A stretch of 64,000 nt of DNA from Verrucomicrobia bacterium S94 (GTDB lineage Bacteria > Verrucomicrobiota > Kiritimatiellia > Kiritimatiellales > Pontiellaceae). A program made the translations under genes and the position numbers. Of the stretch, positions 9,109 to 19,509 are shown in pieces. The notes beneath the pieces were generated by a model. That model did not search any database. It saw only the letters and a list, made by a program, of their open reading frames with translations, and was not told the origin of the DNA. Each line of letters opens with the position of its first letter. Position 1 is the stretch's first letter. The stretch spans positions 62,001 to 126,000 of the forward strand of contig CP036201.1 in the NCBI GenBank assembly GCA_004299845.1. Reading direction: 5' to 3'.

Positions 9109-12045
9109 ATGAAAAAAACAGTTTTCGGGATCTTTTCGGTGGTGCTTCCGCTTGCGGTTATGTTTTCCGGTTCTTCTTTTGCGGAATCGGTTGATGTGGA
9201 GGTAAATCTGAATGTAAAACGTTCTGTTGGTGGAGTGGATTCATTCGACCGGTCCCGTTTCATTACCATTCATTCCAGTCATACTGACGGGGATTGGGGA
9301 GATAGGTATGGTCCCAATTTTACGAATGATGTACTGGCGGATTTTGTGCTGGGGAACGATGTCTATTTCGGCCGGGATACCGGATATATTACCGGCCAGT
9401 TGCGAAATGTGATTGAAGAAGACCCGGACAAACCGGGCTGGGCGCGGGTGACAGGCAGTACCTGGTCGATGGATCATCAGGGGCAGTATCAACGGAATAA
9501 CTATAATGCAAAGACCTCTATTCACGCCTATGAAGACCGATTGGACGGATATGTTATCGGGGCTCAGTTCCGTCCGTTTTGGCCCGATGGAACCCTGACA
9601 GGAAACGCGGACAAATTCAGCCGGTGGGCGCTGTCGCAGGCCGATACTGAGGCGGAACCGTTCGGTTCTGCTTCCGGAAATTATATGGGCCATTTCATGA
9701 ATTATTTTTACGGCAGTGATACGCAGGTCGGGCATCCTCTGCCCACCTATGTGGAAGTTATGAATGAACCGGATTGGCCACTGTTTGAATCTCCGAGCGA
9801 TCCGGCTTATGGCACGTCTTCCCCCGAGGAACTCTGGCGCTATCATAATACCGTTGCCGATCAGATCCGCAGCCTGAATACCCATGTACTGATTGGCGGT
9901 TACTGCCCGGCCTTTGCTGATCTGGAAAAAGATAATTTCGGTGAATGGCAGGATGAATGGATCTCGTTCATTAATACCTGCGCAACCAACATGGATTTTT
10001 ACACGTTGCATTTTTACGATACAGATTCCTCCGGAAGTTCTCTGATCCGCCGGGGCAGTCATACTGAAGCGATGTTTGATATGATCGAACACTACACACA
10101 GATTCGGGTCGGTAAACAAGTGCCGTTTATCGTTACCGAATATGCGGGTAAAGACACTGCGTTGCAGCAGCAGGGCTGGAGTCCTCTTCTCGATTGGAAG
10201 CGGATTAAATCGATGAGTGGCTACCTCATGAGTTTTATGGACCGTCCGAATCTGGTCCTGAAAGCTATTCCGTATATCATGATCAAACAGGAATGGGCGC
10301 GGAATGCCACGACCGGCATTCCCGGCAGTGCCCGCCTGATGCGGCAGGCGGACGAACCCGCGAGCTATACCGGAGACTGGGTCTACACCGAACACATCAA
10401 GTGGTATCAGCTCTGGGGCGATGTGAAAGGAATCCGGGCCGATATTGTTTCCTCGGATCCTGACATTCAGGCGGATGCCTACATCGATTCAGAAAAAGCC
10501 TATGTGATTCTCAATAATCTGACAAAATCCGACCAGATAATAGATCTCACTCTGTTTGAACATCACGGCAACTCGGTTGTTTCCGTCCGCGAGAAGAACC
10601 TTTACTGGGATGCTGCCAGCACAAATGTTGCCCTGGATGACATCGTACATGCCGGGAACCTGAGTCAGGTTCAGCTGGGTAGCGAGGGTACAGCCATTCT
10701 GGAATATACGTTCACAGAACCGGTGGTGATGGATCAGACCTCGGACGAAGTGAAATATTATGCCACAACCTATTTTCAGCCTATCACGAATGATCTTGCG
10801 AATGTGTTTACTTTCACGAATGTCAATGTAGGAACCCATGGTGAGGCTGTGCTGCGTTTGAGTGCCGGACGGGATCGAACCCTTTCGAAAAGGCCGACCG
10901 TACTGTTCAACGGTGTTCCGCTTCCGGTACCGACTGATTTCATGGGACATGAAGGAGACAGTCGTACTATTTTCTTCGGTGCTCTGGAAATCCCGGTACC
11001 TTACAGTCTGCTGCAGTCCAGCAATACGGTTTCCGTCACGTATCCGGATACCGGAGGGTATATCGGCAGTGTGACTTTGCGGACCTTTGAATTCAGTACG
11101 GATCTGCGAAGCCTTTTGTACGATATCCCGGTGGATTGGCTGCATGTAGCAGACTCCAGCCTGAGGCTTGGATTTGAGGCGGGCCCGACCAACAGTTATT
11201 TCACCCTGCTTTCTTCGACCAATCTGTCCGGCGGATCATGGTCGGTTGCTCAGACCGAGCTTCCGACAGATCATCTCGGCGACGGTGCGGTAACCAATCC
11301 CATTCAATACGCCAGTGAATTTTTCCGATTAGTGGAAAGTGACTCCCCGCAGCCCACCAATGCCCCGCCACCGGAGCCGATATCGATCGGATTTACGGCA
11401 CCGGACTACATTGACGGGCCGCTGGATGGACAGAAAATATGGAATGCGGAATCGGGCTGGACGGTGGGCGATACCATAGGGTCGGGCTATGCATCCACGC
11501 CGGATAATGCCAGTGCTGCAGTGATGACCAATGCGGTTCAGCTGGAGGTCGGAGAATCGTACAGCCTCAGTATCAACTTCCAGTTTGGCGGGAGCTATTC
11601 GCAACCCACCAACTATGTATACGCCTTTCTCAGCGGCCTCAAAGATTCTGAGGCCGGAGTCAGCGTTGGTACAGGCAGTGAGGCGGCGGATGTCAACCTC
11701 CAGATCTATGGCGGGGACGAGAAGTACCGACTGCTCAATAACTGGAGTACAATATCCGGCTGCAGTACGGTTCTCGGCCAGCTTGATGCGGGGGATATTC
11801 TTCAGTTTGATTATACCCTGACCATGGGGTCCGATGCCGCCAGTACGTTCTATTCGGTCCGGTTGCAGAATCTGACTGACGGGGGTGATACAGGCACGGG
11901 AACGGTGACCGGCATTGATGAATCGATCTACAATGCGCTGAACGGAAGCGGAGCCTATGGTTTTTTTCAGACCATCTCTCCAAACGCAAATGAATCCACA
12001 TTAAGTGGATTACAGGTGAATTCCGTGACGATTACTTCGCCATAG
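9109..12045 (+). CDS. Second GH86 agarase/porphyranase-type endo-hydrolase
   Basis: I chose the ATG at 9109 (MKKTVFGIF...) because it begins a proper signal peptide ending 'SSFAES'; an in-frame TTG at 9067 would precede it. The gene starts 31 bp after the first GH86. Catalytic residues match the paralogue: E220 in 'VMNEP' and E344 in 'IVTEYAG'. Order: GH86 barrel, beta-domains, a strand module ending 'FFRLVES', then the ~220-residue C-terminal module (about 11385-12042). It lacks the BIG2 and extra domain of its neighbour. The ribosome site is weak. The two GH86 genes are diverged tandem paralogues, which suggests complementary cuts on a mixed agar/porphyran chain; this is inference. Confidence 0.88.
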   Translation: MKKTVFGIFSVVLPLAVMFSGSSFAESVDVEVNLNVKRSVGGVDSFDRSRFITIHSSHTDGDWGDRYGPNFTNDVLADFVLGNDVYFGRDTGYITGQLRNVIEEDPDKPGWARVTGSTWSMDHQGQYQRNNYNAKTSIHAYEDRLDGYVIGAQFRPFWPDGTLTGNADKFSRWALSQADTEAEPFGSASGNYMGHFMNYFYGSDTQVGHPLPTYVEVMNEPDWPLFESPSDPAYGTSSPEELWRYHNTVADQIRSLNTHVLIGGYCPAFADLEKDNFGEWQDEWISFINTCATNMDFYTLHFYDTDSSGSSLIRRGSHTEAMFDMIEHYTQIRVGKQVPFIVTEYAGKDTALQQQGWSPLLDWKRIKSMSGYLMSFMDRPNLVLKAIPYIMIKQEWARNATTGIPGSARLMRQADEPASYTGDWVYTEHIKWYQLWGDVKGIRADIVSSDPDIQADAYIDSEKAYVILNNLTKSDQIIDLTLFEHHGNSVVSVREKNLYWDAASTNVALDDIVHAGNLSQVQLGSEGTAILEYTFTEPVVMDQTSDEVKYYATTYFQPITNDLANVFTFTNVNVGTHGEAVLRLSAGRDRTLSKRPTVLFNGVPLPVPTDFMGHEGDSRTIFFGALEIPVPYSLLQSSNTVSVTYPDTGGYIGSVTLRTFEFSTDLRSLLYDIPVDWLHVADSSLRLGFEAGPTNSYFTLLSSTNLSGGSWSVAQTELPTDHLGDGAVTNPIQYASEFFRLVESDSPQPTNAPPPEPISIGFTAPDYIDGPLDGQKIWNAESGWTVGDTIGSGYASTPDNASAAVMTNAVQLEVGESYSLSINFQFGGSYSQPTNYVYAFLSGLKDSEAGVSVGTGSEAADVNLQIYGGDEKYRLLNNWSTISGCSTVLGQLDAGDILQFDYTLTMGSDAASTFYSVRLQNLTDGGDTGTGTVTGIDESIYNALNGSGAYGFFQTISPNANESTLSGLQVNSVTITSP

Positions 12046-12073
12046 GATGAATGGTTGTAAAAGAGGGAGTGGA

Positions 12074-14917
12074 ATGAAATACACGCTGATTATACTCGCT
12101 GTACTGCCTTCGCTGGTATTGGGGGCAGATTATCATGTGGATCAGGCTTCGCTTGAAATATATGAAGACGGCTCAGCCGCGTATCCGTTCAGAACAATCG
12201 CCCAGGCATCGGAAGTGATGTCGGCGGGTGACACCTGTTATATTCATCGGGGGATTTACCGGGAAACCATTGTGCCGGCCCGGTCGGGGTCGGCCGGATC
12301 GCCGATCCGGTATACGGCATACAACGATGAGCCGGTGGTTGTTTCGGGAACCGAAGTGGTCGATAACTGGCAGGTGCATACAGGGAATGTCTATAAAGCC
12401 ACCGGTGTGAATATGCCGATGGGAAATAAGAACATGGTCTTTTTCAACAGCGAGGCTATGCAGCTGGCCCGCTGGCCGAATGATCTGGATGGTGATCCAT
12501 ATACCTATGATGCCGAATTTGCGGATACCGCTTCAGGAACCTACTCCGCGTCATATATTACGAATGATGAAATTCCGGACTACTGGACCAGCGGTATCAT
12601 CTTCTGGCTCGGAGCACACAGCGGCTGTTCCGTTCAGCGGAGCATCACGGGGTTTGATCCCGGAACGCACCGGCTCTCATTTACGCCGATGCCCACAGAT
12701 CAATGGCCGTTCAGTAATCATTCGCCTTTAACCTATGAAAACGGGCATCGCGGAACTTTCTATCTGCTGAACCGTCTTGAAGCGCTGGATGCTCCTGGCG
12801 AATGGTATTATGACTCCGGGGCGCAGACGCTTTATTTTTATGCGCCGAACGGAGTCGATCCGTCCACCGGTATCGTTGAGATTGCCGTTCGCGACAGGGC
12901 CCTTGATCTGACTGAAAATTATATCGAGGTTGAAGGGCTCAACCTGTTCGGTGGGTATGTGAACATGAAAAATCACCACTGCGCCCTGGTGAATATGCGT
13001 CTGCGTCACTGTATTTACGGGCTTATTCCGGATATTGATAGTTCGGGAGCCTCCACGGCCGGCGGGGCCGCGATTCAGGTCACCGGAGATGATAACCGGA
13101 TTGAACGCTGCCTGCTGGAAGAAGGAACCGCCAACGGAATCAACGTCGGCGGAAATGCGGACCGCACCATCATCCGCAATAACATCATCCGGAACTTTGA
13201 TCAGCAGGGCAATCACTGCTGCCCGATCCGTTCAAGCGGTCCGGATGCTCTCATTGTAAGCAACAGTATTTCCGGGTCGGCACGTGACGTTACCCGGGCG
13301 ACCGGTGCCGGCACGGTATTCAGTTATAACGAGGTATCGGACGGGCCCAAAGCGTGCGCCGATGGCGGGCTGTTTTATGTCACCGGAAACAGCGTTCCAC
13401 AGGATGTGGAGCTCAGCTATAACTGGTTTTATGACGCCTATGCGCCGTCATATGCCGGGATTAAAGCAACAGGAATCTATCTCGATAATAATACTGCGGG
13501 ATACAAAGTGCATCACAATGTGGTGTGGGATGTTCAATGGGGCGGACTGCATTTCAACTGGGATGCCCTGGAGAATGAAATTTACAACAATACATTCTGG
13601 AACGTCGGTGCCGGTGAAGCGGTTATTCTGTGCTGGGTGCCGGAACGTAACGGGGTGCGGACCGATGTGCGCGATAATACGCTGATTAATAATCTCTCGG
13701 ATGTGCGCGACTGGTGGGATTCGGGGGCTGGGAGTTATACTGAAGATGAAACACTGGATAACGTTTTTTCAAATAATGTGCAGGTGGCTTCCGATCCCTT
13801 TGTTTCCATTGCGGATAAAAATTTTATGCCGGTGAATGATCCCGATATTGTGGATCAGGGATGGGTTATTGACGGAGTGACCGAAGGGTATGCCGGAATT
13901 TTCCCGGATATCGGTGCCTATGAATACGGCGGAATCCGCTGGATTCCCGGTCCGGACTGGACGCCATCCTCGTTTTCCTGGCTACTGGAGGATGAAACTT
14001 CCGGATGGATTCGCATCGATCACATGGAAGTGGCCGGTACGGATGTGATACTCAGTTTCACCAATGGTCCGGCCAACGGCTGGTTTGAACTGCAGTCTAA
14101 AACAAACCTGATCGATAGTGCCTGGACGGTTGTTCAGGCTCATCTTTCCGTTGATGCTTCCGGTACCGGATCGGTGACGAATCCCATCTCGACCCCGCAG
14201 GAATTTTTCCGTCTGTTTGAAGGGGATGCTCCGCCACCGCCTCTACCGACCATGACTGTCATGGAGTTTACTTCCCCCGATTACAGCGATGGACTTCTTG
14301 ACGGGCAGCAGAACTGGAATGCGGATGCGGGGTGGACGGTAAATGATTCTGCCGGGACGGGCCATGCATCAACTCCGGATGAAAACAGTATCGCTGTGCT
14401 GACTCATGCCGTGCAGTTGAATCCCGGTGAATCATACAGCCTGAGTGTCAAATTTGAATTTGAGGGAAGTTATGCCACGCCAACCAACTATGCGTATATT
14501 TTCCTGGGTGGGGTGAAAGTCGACGGCACAGATGCATCGGAGGGAACAGCAGGCTCTTCCGCAGATGCCAATCTCCAGATTCTCAAGGGTGCCGATAAAT
14601 ATCGCTTACTCAATGAATACAGTTCGACAGGAGCGGCCATCATTGAGAACACGCTGGATGCCGGCGATCTGCTTCAGTTTGATTATGAAATTACGCTGGG
14701 ATCAGATGCCGCATCGACCACATATACGGTGCGGCTGCAGAATCTGACGGATGGAGATGATACGGGCATCGGGACGGTGACCGGAGTGGATGATGCGGTA
14801 TACAATGCCTTAACCGGTTCCGGAGCTTATGGCTTTTTTCAGTCTCATAACCTGAGTCAGGGCGGTGCAGGATATACGGGGACGAAGGTGTATTCGGTTT
14901 CCGTAAGTATGCCTTGA
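12074..14917 (+). CDS. Secreted right-handed beta-helix carbohydrate-active protein
   Basis: Start at the ATG of MKYTLIILA, which has AGAGGGAGTGGA ahead of it and opens a signal peptide ending 'LVLGA'; an in-frame ATG at 12047 is less likely. Residues ~20-120 carry the 'DGSxxxPFRTIAQA...AGDTCYIHRGIYRETI' entry of parallel beta-helix proteins. The helix continues to ~620 with many 'NNxI/NNTFWN' rungs. Then come a strand module ending 'FFRLFEG' (~655-720) and the ~220-residue C-terminal module shared with both GH86 proteins. The beta-helix fold is used by polysaccharide lyases and several hydrolase families (for example PL6, GH82 and GH141-like), and I cannot assign one. Position between GH86 and GH2/GH117 genes argues for a role in agar/porphyran breakdown. 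Confidence 0.78.
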   Translation: MKYTLIILAVLPSLVLGADYHVDQASLEIYEDGSAAYPFRTIAQASEVMSAGDTCYIHRGIYRETIVPARSGSAGSPIRYTAYNDEPVVVSGTEVVDNWQVHTGNVYKATGVNMPMGNKNMVFFNSEAMQLARWPNDLDGDPYTYDAEFADTASGTYSASYITNDEIPDYWTSGIIFWLGAHSGCSVQRSITGFDPGTHRLSFTPMPTDQWPFSNHSPLTYENGHRGTFYLLNRLEALDAPGEWYYDSGAQTLYFYAPNGVDPSTGIVEIAVRDRALDLTENYIEVEGLNLFGGYVNMKNHHCALVNMRLRHCIYGLIPDIDSSGASTAGGAAIQVTGDDNRIERCLLEEGTANGINVGGNADRTIIRNNIIRNFDQQGNHCCPIRSSGPDALIVSNSISGSARDVTRATGAGTVFSYNEVSDGPKACADGGLFYVTGNSVPQDVELSYNWFYDAYAPSYAGIKATGIYLDNNTAGYKVHHNVVWDVQWGGLHFNWDALENEIYNNTFWNVGAGEAVILCWVPERNGVRTDVRDNTLINNLSDVRDWWDSGAGSYTEDETLDNVFSNNVQVASDPFVSIADKNFMPVNDPDIVDQGWVIDGVTEGYAGIFPDIGAYEYGGIRWIPGPDWTPSSFSWLLEDETSGWIRIDHMEVAGTDVILSFTNGPANGWFELQSKTNLIDSAWTVVQAHLSVDASGTGSVTNPISTPQEFFRLFEGDAPPPPLPTMTVMEFTSPDYSDGLLDGQQNWNADAGWTVNDSAGTGHASTPDENSIAVLTHAVQLNPGESYSLSVKFEFEGSYATPTNYAYIFLGGVKVDGTDASEGTAGSSADANLQILKGADKYRLLNEYSSTGAAIIENTLDAGDLLQFDYEITLGSDAASTTYTVRLQNLTDGDDTGIGTVTGVDDAVYNALTGSGAYGFFQSHNLSQGGAGYTGTKVYSVSVSMP

Positions 14918-14936
14918 ATTTGAAAAGGAGATCGGG

Positions 14937-15367
14937 GTGAAAAAACTGTTTACTTTTATTACGTTGATGCCGGCTCTGGCCTGGTCGGCAACGTATCATG
15001 TGGATCATGCATCGTCGGAGTCGGCGGAAGATGGGCGGTTTCCTACCCGTTTAAAACGATTTCACAGGCGGTTGCGGTGATGTCGGCGGGTGATAACGTG
15101 CATCATTCATGAAGGCACGTATCGCGAGCAGGTGGTGCAGAAAGATAACGTGACGTTCCGGCGGTTTGAGCAGGACGAAGTGGTGGTCAGCGGCACCGAT
15201 CCGGTAACGGGCTGCAGTTTGTATTCCGGGGAAATTTACAGAGCGCCGTTTTCGTGGAGCGGCCATGAATTTACGCAGGTTTTTTTCAGTCAATCCATCC
15301 GGGGAGAAATGCTTCCGGCCTGAGCGGATTACAGGTGAATGCCATATCGGTTTCCGTACTTCCATAG
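14937..15367 (+). pseudogene. Remnant of a second beta-helix gene: internal deletion plus frameshifts
   Basis: After an AAAAGGAG site a GTG start opens 'VKKLFTFITLMPALAWSATYHVDHAS', clearly like the start of the gene at 12074. The frame breaks after 'EDG', near 15030-15045. It resumes in another frame as 'YPFKTISQAVAVMSAGDN', then shifts again near 15100 ('IIHEGTYREQVV'). At 15278-15288 the N-terminal part jumps straight to the last residues of the shared C-terminal module: 'FFQSI...' then 'LSGLQVNAISVSVLP', stop at 15365-15367. About 2.4 kb present in the intact paralogue is missing. Both parents carry a GG-Y-TTTTTC tract at the matching places (12436-12446 and 14830-14840 in the paralogue), so a deletion between short repeats is likely. 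Confidence 0.88.
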
Positions 15368-15428
15368 TGCCGGTACTCGGATCCTTTTCACCCGTATCTT
15401 TCAATAGGCGGCTGTCTGTATAGTCCAA

Positions 15429-15466
15429 TTGAACAATGTACGCATTATTATATTACGGCGTACATT
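15429..15466 (+). promoter_or_regulatory. Putative promoter with embedded inverted-repeat operator before GH2
   Basis: TTGAAC (15429-15434) and TATTAC (15451-15456), 16 bp apart, make a possible promoter. A perfect inverted repeat AATGTACGC (15435-15443) / GCGTACATT (15458-15466) lies in the spacer and over the -10 end. TGTACGCATT, part of the left arm, recurs before the dehydrogenase at 22249. The XylR-type regulator at 24166 is a candidate ligand-controlled binder; this is inferred from proximity only. Confidence 0.5.
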
Positions 15467-15500
15467 TTACGATGAGTCTGGATTATAGAAAGGTCGGAAA

Positions 15501-18044
15501 GTGAATACGTTTTTAATGATGGCAGTGCTTGTTGGAATGAGTGTGGCGGCAGGGGCTGAGCGTGTGCTTGATTTTAACCGGGACTGGTGTTTTGCTCTTG
15601 ATGTTGAAGGCGTTCCGCAGGACGAACATTATGATGATTCGACATGGCGTTCGCTGGATCTGCCGCACGACTGGGTGGTGGAAAATTCATGTCAGTCTAA
15701 TCTCCCGTTTTATCAGGCTACGGGGGTCATTCCTGGAAAAGGGATTGGCTGGTATCGTAAGACGTTTGAGACCGGGGCGCTGTCCGGTAAAAAGGTGCAG
15801 GTTCTTTTTGACGGGGTTTATAATAATTCCGATGTCTGGATCAATGGCCGGAAACTCGGGTTCCATCCCAACGGTTATACCCCGTTTTATTACGATCTTA
15901 CCCCGCACCTCAATGAGCACGGAACCAATGTGCTGACCGTGAAGGTGGACCACACCCGTTATGCCGACAGTCGCTGGTATACCGGGGCGGGGATCTACCG
16001 TAATGTGGAATTAATCACTACGGATAAACTGCATATTCCGATCTGGGGCACGTTTTATACCACGGTTTCGGCATCGGAAAAATCAGCCCGGATACAGGCG
16101 GAGATCCGGGTACAGAACGACTATTCCGATAGCCGGAAATTCCGGGTTATTACCTCCATTCTCGATGCAAACGGCCAGGTGGTCGCATCGGATTCCAAAC
16201 GGATGAAACTGAACGGCGGGGAGTGCAGTACGGTTGAACAGCAGGTCAGGGTGAAAAATCCCCGCCGCTGGAATGTCGACGATCCGTATCTTTACACGGC
16301 GAAAACCGAGCTGGTTGTGGATGAAGAAACGGTGGATTCCTCATTTACCCGGATCGGAATCCGCACCTTCAGTTTTGATCCGGATACCGGTTTTTCACTG
16401 AACGGTCGGAGCATGAAAATCAAGGGCGTCTGTCTGCATCATGATGGCGGTCTGGTCGGCAGTGCGGTGCCGGAAGGGGTGTGGCGCCGGCGGCTTGAAA
16501 TGCTGAAGGAAGGCGGATGCAATGCCATCCGCAGTGCGCATAATCCGGCGTCGACGGTGCTGCTCGATCTGTGCGACGAACTGGGCTTTCTGGTTCAGGA
16601 TGAATTTTTCGATGAGTGGGATAATCCCAAGGATAAACGGTTCAATATGAACCAGCAGGAAGTTCATTATGAGACGCAGGGGTATGGAGAACATTTCCAT
16701 ATGCGAGGGGAGGAGGACCTCAAAACAACGGTGCTGAGCCATCGTAATCATCCGTCCATTATCCAGTGGAGCATCGGTAATGAGATTGAATGGACCTATC
16801 CGCGCAACAAAGCGGCGACCGGTTTTTTTAACAATATGAACTGGAACGGAAACTATTTCTGGAGTGAACCGCCGTTTAGTACCGAAGAGATTAAACATCA
16901 GCTTGAAACACTGCCGCGTGGGCGGTACGACATCGGGGAAACCGCGCAGAAGCTTTCCCGGTGGGTAAAGGAGCTGGATACGACGCGGCCGGTTACGGCC
17001 AACTGTATTCTACCTTCGGCCAGTCATTTTTCGGGGTATGCCGATGCGCTGGATATGATGGGCTACAGTTATCGGCGCGTACTCTATGATTATGGTCATG
17101 AAGTGCTTCCGGAAAAACCGATTATGGGGACGGAAAATGTTCCGCAGTATCACGAGTGGCAAGCGGTTGTGGAGAGGGATCATATTGCCGGCACGTTTCT
17201 CTGGACCGGGATCGATTATATGGGCGAAGTGCGTGGCGAATACCCGGTGAAGGTTAACGGCAGTGGAATGCTGGATACGGCCGGTTTCAAAAAAGGCAGC
17301 TGGCATATGTACCGCACGCTTTGGCGTGATGAGCCGCATCTGGCATTCGGCATCAATTATATTGAGGAGATCAAATACCGCGGGAACGAGCTCTATGCGC
17401 TGGATGCCGCGGGAAATGTGGTTTTGAAGGATCCGGACAGCTGGAAGCATATGCTCTGGAGCTGGCAGCCGGTTTTCAATCATTGGAATTTTGAAGACGG
17501 TCGCATGATGGTGGTGGAGCTCTACACCAATTGCGAAGAGGCAGAGCTTTTGTTGAACGGGAAATCGCTGGGGCGGAAAAAACTGGCTGATTTCGAAGAT
17601 CATATCATCAAATGGGGCGTGCCGTTTGAAAAAGGCACACTGGTGGCCCGAGGGTGGAAAGATGGGAAGCTCAGTGAATGTACGCTGTCGACACATGGAG
17701 CTCCCGTCGGAATACGGTTGACGGCGGATAAAACCCGGCTGATGGCGGATGGCTATGACGTGGCGCATATCGTTGTTCAGCTGTTGGATCAGCAGGGAAA
17801 TCCGGTGTACACCGAAAACCGCGAGATCACCTTTTCAATTCCGGAGGGCCTGAAGCTGCTGGGGGTTGATACGGGTGCTCCGGATAATGTTCAGGATTTT
17901 CAGTCTAATAAAATCAGAACGTATCAAGGTCGTGCGTTGCTGATTGTGCAGGCAACTGAAGCCGAGGGGTTCTATGAAATCGGAGCTACAGGAAAAGGTC
18001 TGGTGAATGCTTCTGTTTCAATTTCGACGGAGGGCGAAAAATGA
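15501..18044 (+). CDS. GH2 beta-galactosidase, secreted
   Basis: An 847-residue protein starting at GTG with a GGTCGGAA site and a signal peptide ending 'AAGAE'. Domains: jelly-roll sugar-binding domain (~25-185), Ig-like domain (~190-290), TIM barrel (~295-600), then C-terminal Ig-like domains typical of bacteroidal/PVC GH2 enzymes. Acid/base E428 sits in 'SIGNEIEW'; E545 in 'IMGTENVP' is the likely nucleophile. It should remove terminal beta-D-galactose from agar- or porphyran-derived oligosaccharides. Its stop overlaps the start of the GH117 gene by four bases, so the two are translationally coupled. Together they form an exo-acting pair removing alternate sugars of neoagaro-oligosaccharides. 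Confidence 0.9.
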   Translation: MNTFLMMAVLVGMSVAAGAERVLDFNRDWCFALDVEGVPQDEHYDDSTWRSLDLPHDWVVENSCQSNLPFYQATGVIPGKGIGWYRKTFETGALSGKKVQVLFDGVYNNSDVWINGRKLGFHPNGYTPFYYDLTPHLNEHGTNVLTVKVDHTRYADSRWYTGAGIYRNVELITTDKLHIPIWGTFYTTVSASEKSARIQAEIRVQNDYSDSRKFRVITSILDANGQVVASDSKRMKLNGGECSTVEQQVRVKNPRRWNVDDPYLYTAKTELVVDEETVDSSFTRIGIRTFSFDPDTGFSLNGRSMKIKGVCLHHDGGLVGSAVPEGVWRRRLEMLKEGGCNAIRSAHNPASTVLLDLCDELGFLVQDEFFDEWDNPKDKRFNMNQQEVHYETQGYGEHFHMRGEEDLKTTVLSHRNHPSIIQWSIGNEIEWTYPRNKAATGFFNNMNWNGNYFWSEPPFSTEEIKHQLETLPRGRYDIGETAQKLSRWVKELDTTRPVTANCILPSASHFSGYADALDMMGYSYRRVLYDYGHEVLPEKPIMGTENVPQYHEWQAVVERDHIAGTFLWTGIDYMGEVRGEYPVKVNGSGMLDTAGFKKGSWHMYRTLWRDEPHLAFGINYIEEIKYRGNELYALDAAGNVVLKDPDSWKHMLWSWQPVFNHWNFEDGRMMVVELYTNCEEAELLLNGKSLGRKKLADFEDHIIKWGVPFEKGTLVARGWKDGKLSECTLSTHGAPVGIRLTADKTRLMADGYDVAHIVVQLLDQQGNPVYTENREITFSIPEGLKLLGVDTGAPDNVQDFQSNKIRTYQGRALLIVQATEAEGFYEIGATGKGLVNASVSISTEGEK

Positions 18045-19342
18045 GTATGGTCGTGATTCGCCGGGCGTTGGCGGTGTTCGCGGTCTCATTCTTTGGAGGC
18101 CTGATGACGCAGGCGAAGCCTTTCCCTTACAAGTTGCCGATGGAAAAACCGGATATGCCGCTCAGCGAAGCGATGGAGCGGGCATACGACGACTATGCCG
18201 CGCCGACCTATTGGTGGAATGAACTGTTTTCCATATTCCGCTACACCCCTATTAAGGGACTGGACTACAACGACCATGACGGAACGGTTACCCGCCGGGA
18301 TCCCTCAAAAGTGATTAAATACAATGGGCAGTATTATGTCTGGTATACCTGCCGTAAAACGCAGGTGCCGCCGCAGGGGGCCGGCGGTGGTTCGGAGATT
18401 CTGCCGTCATATGACTGGGATATGTCGGAAATCTGGTATGCCACGTCGGAGGACGGGTTCAGCTGGGAGGAACAGGGCGTTGCCATACCGCGTCCGCCGA
18501 AGCCTTTTCCCGGCTGGCGCTCGGTGTCCACGCCGGACATTCTGGTCTGGGAGGGGAAGTATTATCTCTATTATCAGGGCTTTCAGGAAATGCCGGGCAA
18601 GCGCGGCGATGACTGTCCGGTGGCGGTTTCCTGGGCCGATTCACCGGACGGGCCCTGGACTCCGCTGAATCGGGCTGTCATTCCGAACGGGCCGAAGGGA
18701 TCGTGGGATCAGTATTCTATTCATGACCCTTATCCGCTGGTCTACAGGGGCCGGATTTATCTCTATTACAAATCCGACTTTAACGGTCGCCCTGAACTGG
18801 TGCGCGCCCAGGGGCTCGCAATAGCTGACCATCCTCTGGGTCCGTTTGAAAAATGCCCGTTGAATCCGGTGCTCAATTCGGGACATGAAACCGCATATTT
18901 TCCGTTTAAAGGCGGTATTGCGGCGCTGGCCGGGCGGCATGGTAATGAAATGGAAAGTATCCAGTGGTCGCCGGATGGAATCAATTTTCGGGAACAGGCA
19001 AACTCTACATTGCTTCCGGTTGCTGCGGGGCCTTACGTGCCGGATGCGTTTACAGATTCGGGCGATGGGCGCGGCATTACCTGGGGACTCTGCCATTTCA
19101 CACAGGTGGGCGATGAGGGCAGGAAGCACAGCATACTTGGACGGTTCGACTGCGATCTGAGTCTGGATTATCATGATCAGCAGATGAAAGAGTCTACGCG
19201 TCACTGGTCGCCGGAGGTTTATTTTCGCGAGGGACTTTCCGAAGGCGCCCGGAAACGGCTTGAACAGCTGGCCAAAGAGGATCTCGCTGAAGAAACGGAA
19301 ATGCTGAAAAAACCGGAAAATAAAAAACTGGTGAAAGATTGA
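18041..19342 (+). CDS. GH117 alpha-1,3-(3,6-anhydro)-L-galactosidase
   Basis: A 433-residue protein with an N-terminal signal segment (hydrophobic to ~residue 24, 'MTQAKPFP'). It has the family hallmarks: the N-terminal helical '[10 protein letters not shown]...YND' region, '[19 protein letters not shown]', '[18 protein letters not shown]' and '[20 protein letters not shown]' blades of a five-bladed propeller. GH117 enzymes release 3,6-anhydro-L-galactose from the non-reducing end of neoagaro-oligosaccharides. The ATGA overlap with the GH2 gene and the anhydrogalactose catabolic genes directly downstream fit this reaction closely. A strong terminator follows. This is one of the most specific functional calls in the window. 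Confidence 0.92.
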   Translation: MSMVVIRRALAVFAVSFFGGLMTQAKPFPYKLPMEKPDMPLSEAMERAYDDYAAPTYWWNELFSIFRYTPIKGLDYNDHDGTVTRRDPSKVIKYNGQYYVWYTCRKTQVPPQGAGGGSEILPSYDWDMSEIWYATSEDGFSWEEQGVAIPRPPKPFPGWRSVSTPDILVWEGKYYLYYQGFQEMPGKRGDDCPVAVSWADSPDGPWTPLNRAVIPNGPKGSWDQYSIHDPYPLVYRGRIYLYYKSDFNGRPELVRAQGLAIADHPLGPFEKCPLNPVLNSGHETAYFPFKGGIAALAGRHGNEMESIQWSPDGINFREQANSTLLPVAAGPYVPDAFTDSGDGRGITWGLCHFTQVGDEGRKHSILGRFDCDLSLDYHDQQMKESTRHWSPEVYFREGLSEGARKRLEQLAKEDLAEETEMLKKPENKKLVKD

Positions 19343-19355
19343 TTTTCTGAGGGGT

Positions 19356-19396
19356 ACAGCCGTCTTTGCAGGATATGCGGGGCGGCTGTTTTTTTA
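19356..19396 (+). terminator. Rho-independent terminator after GH117
   Basis: ACAGCCG (19356-19362) pairs with CGGCTGT (19383-19389), followed by a run of seven T. Confidence 0.85.
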
Positions 19397-19414
19397 ATGT
19401 GGTTAAAATTCGCA

Positions 19415-19443
19415 TATAATCACATAGTTAACGCATAATGCGT
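19415..19443 (+). promoter_or_regulatory. Putative promoter -10 and palindromic operator before the anhydrogalactose catabolic genes
   Basis: TATAAT (19415-19420) is a perfect -10 match. Eleven bases downstream, around the expected start of transcription, lies the palindrome ACGCAT-A-ATGCGT (19431-19443). Its reverse complement contains ACGCATTAT, as at 15440-15448. The shared core supports one regulator for both units; this is inference. Confidence 0.5.
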
Positions 19444-19509
19444 GTTTACGCGGCGTGGAGAAGTCCTAAACTGCTCGCTGATTTTTTAACTATCTAAGGA
19501 GGCTGGATC

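Noticed and set aside
15435-15466. Integron or transposon end at the inverted repeat before GH2
   Set aside because: No recombinase or transposase gene lies nearby, and the repeat sits in a promoter-like setting.
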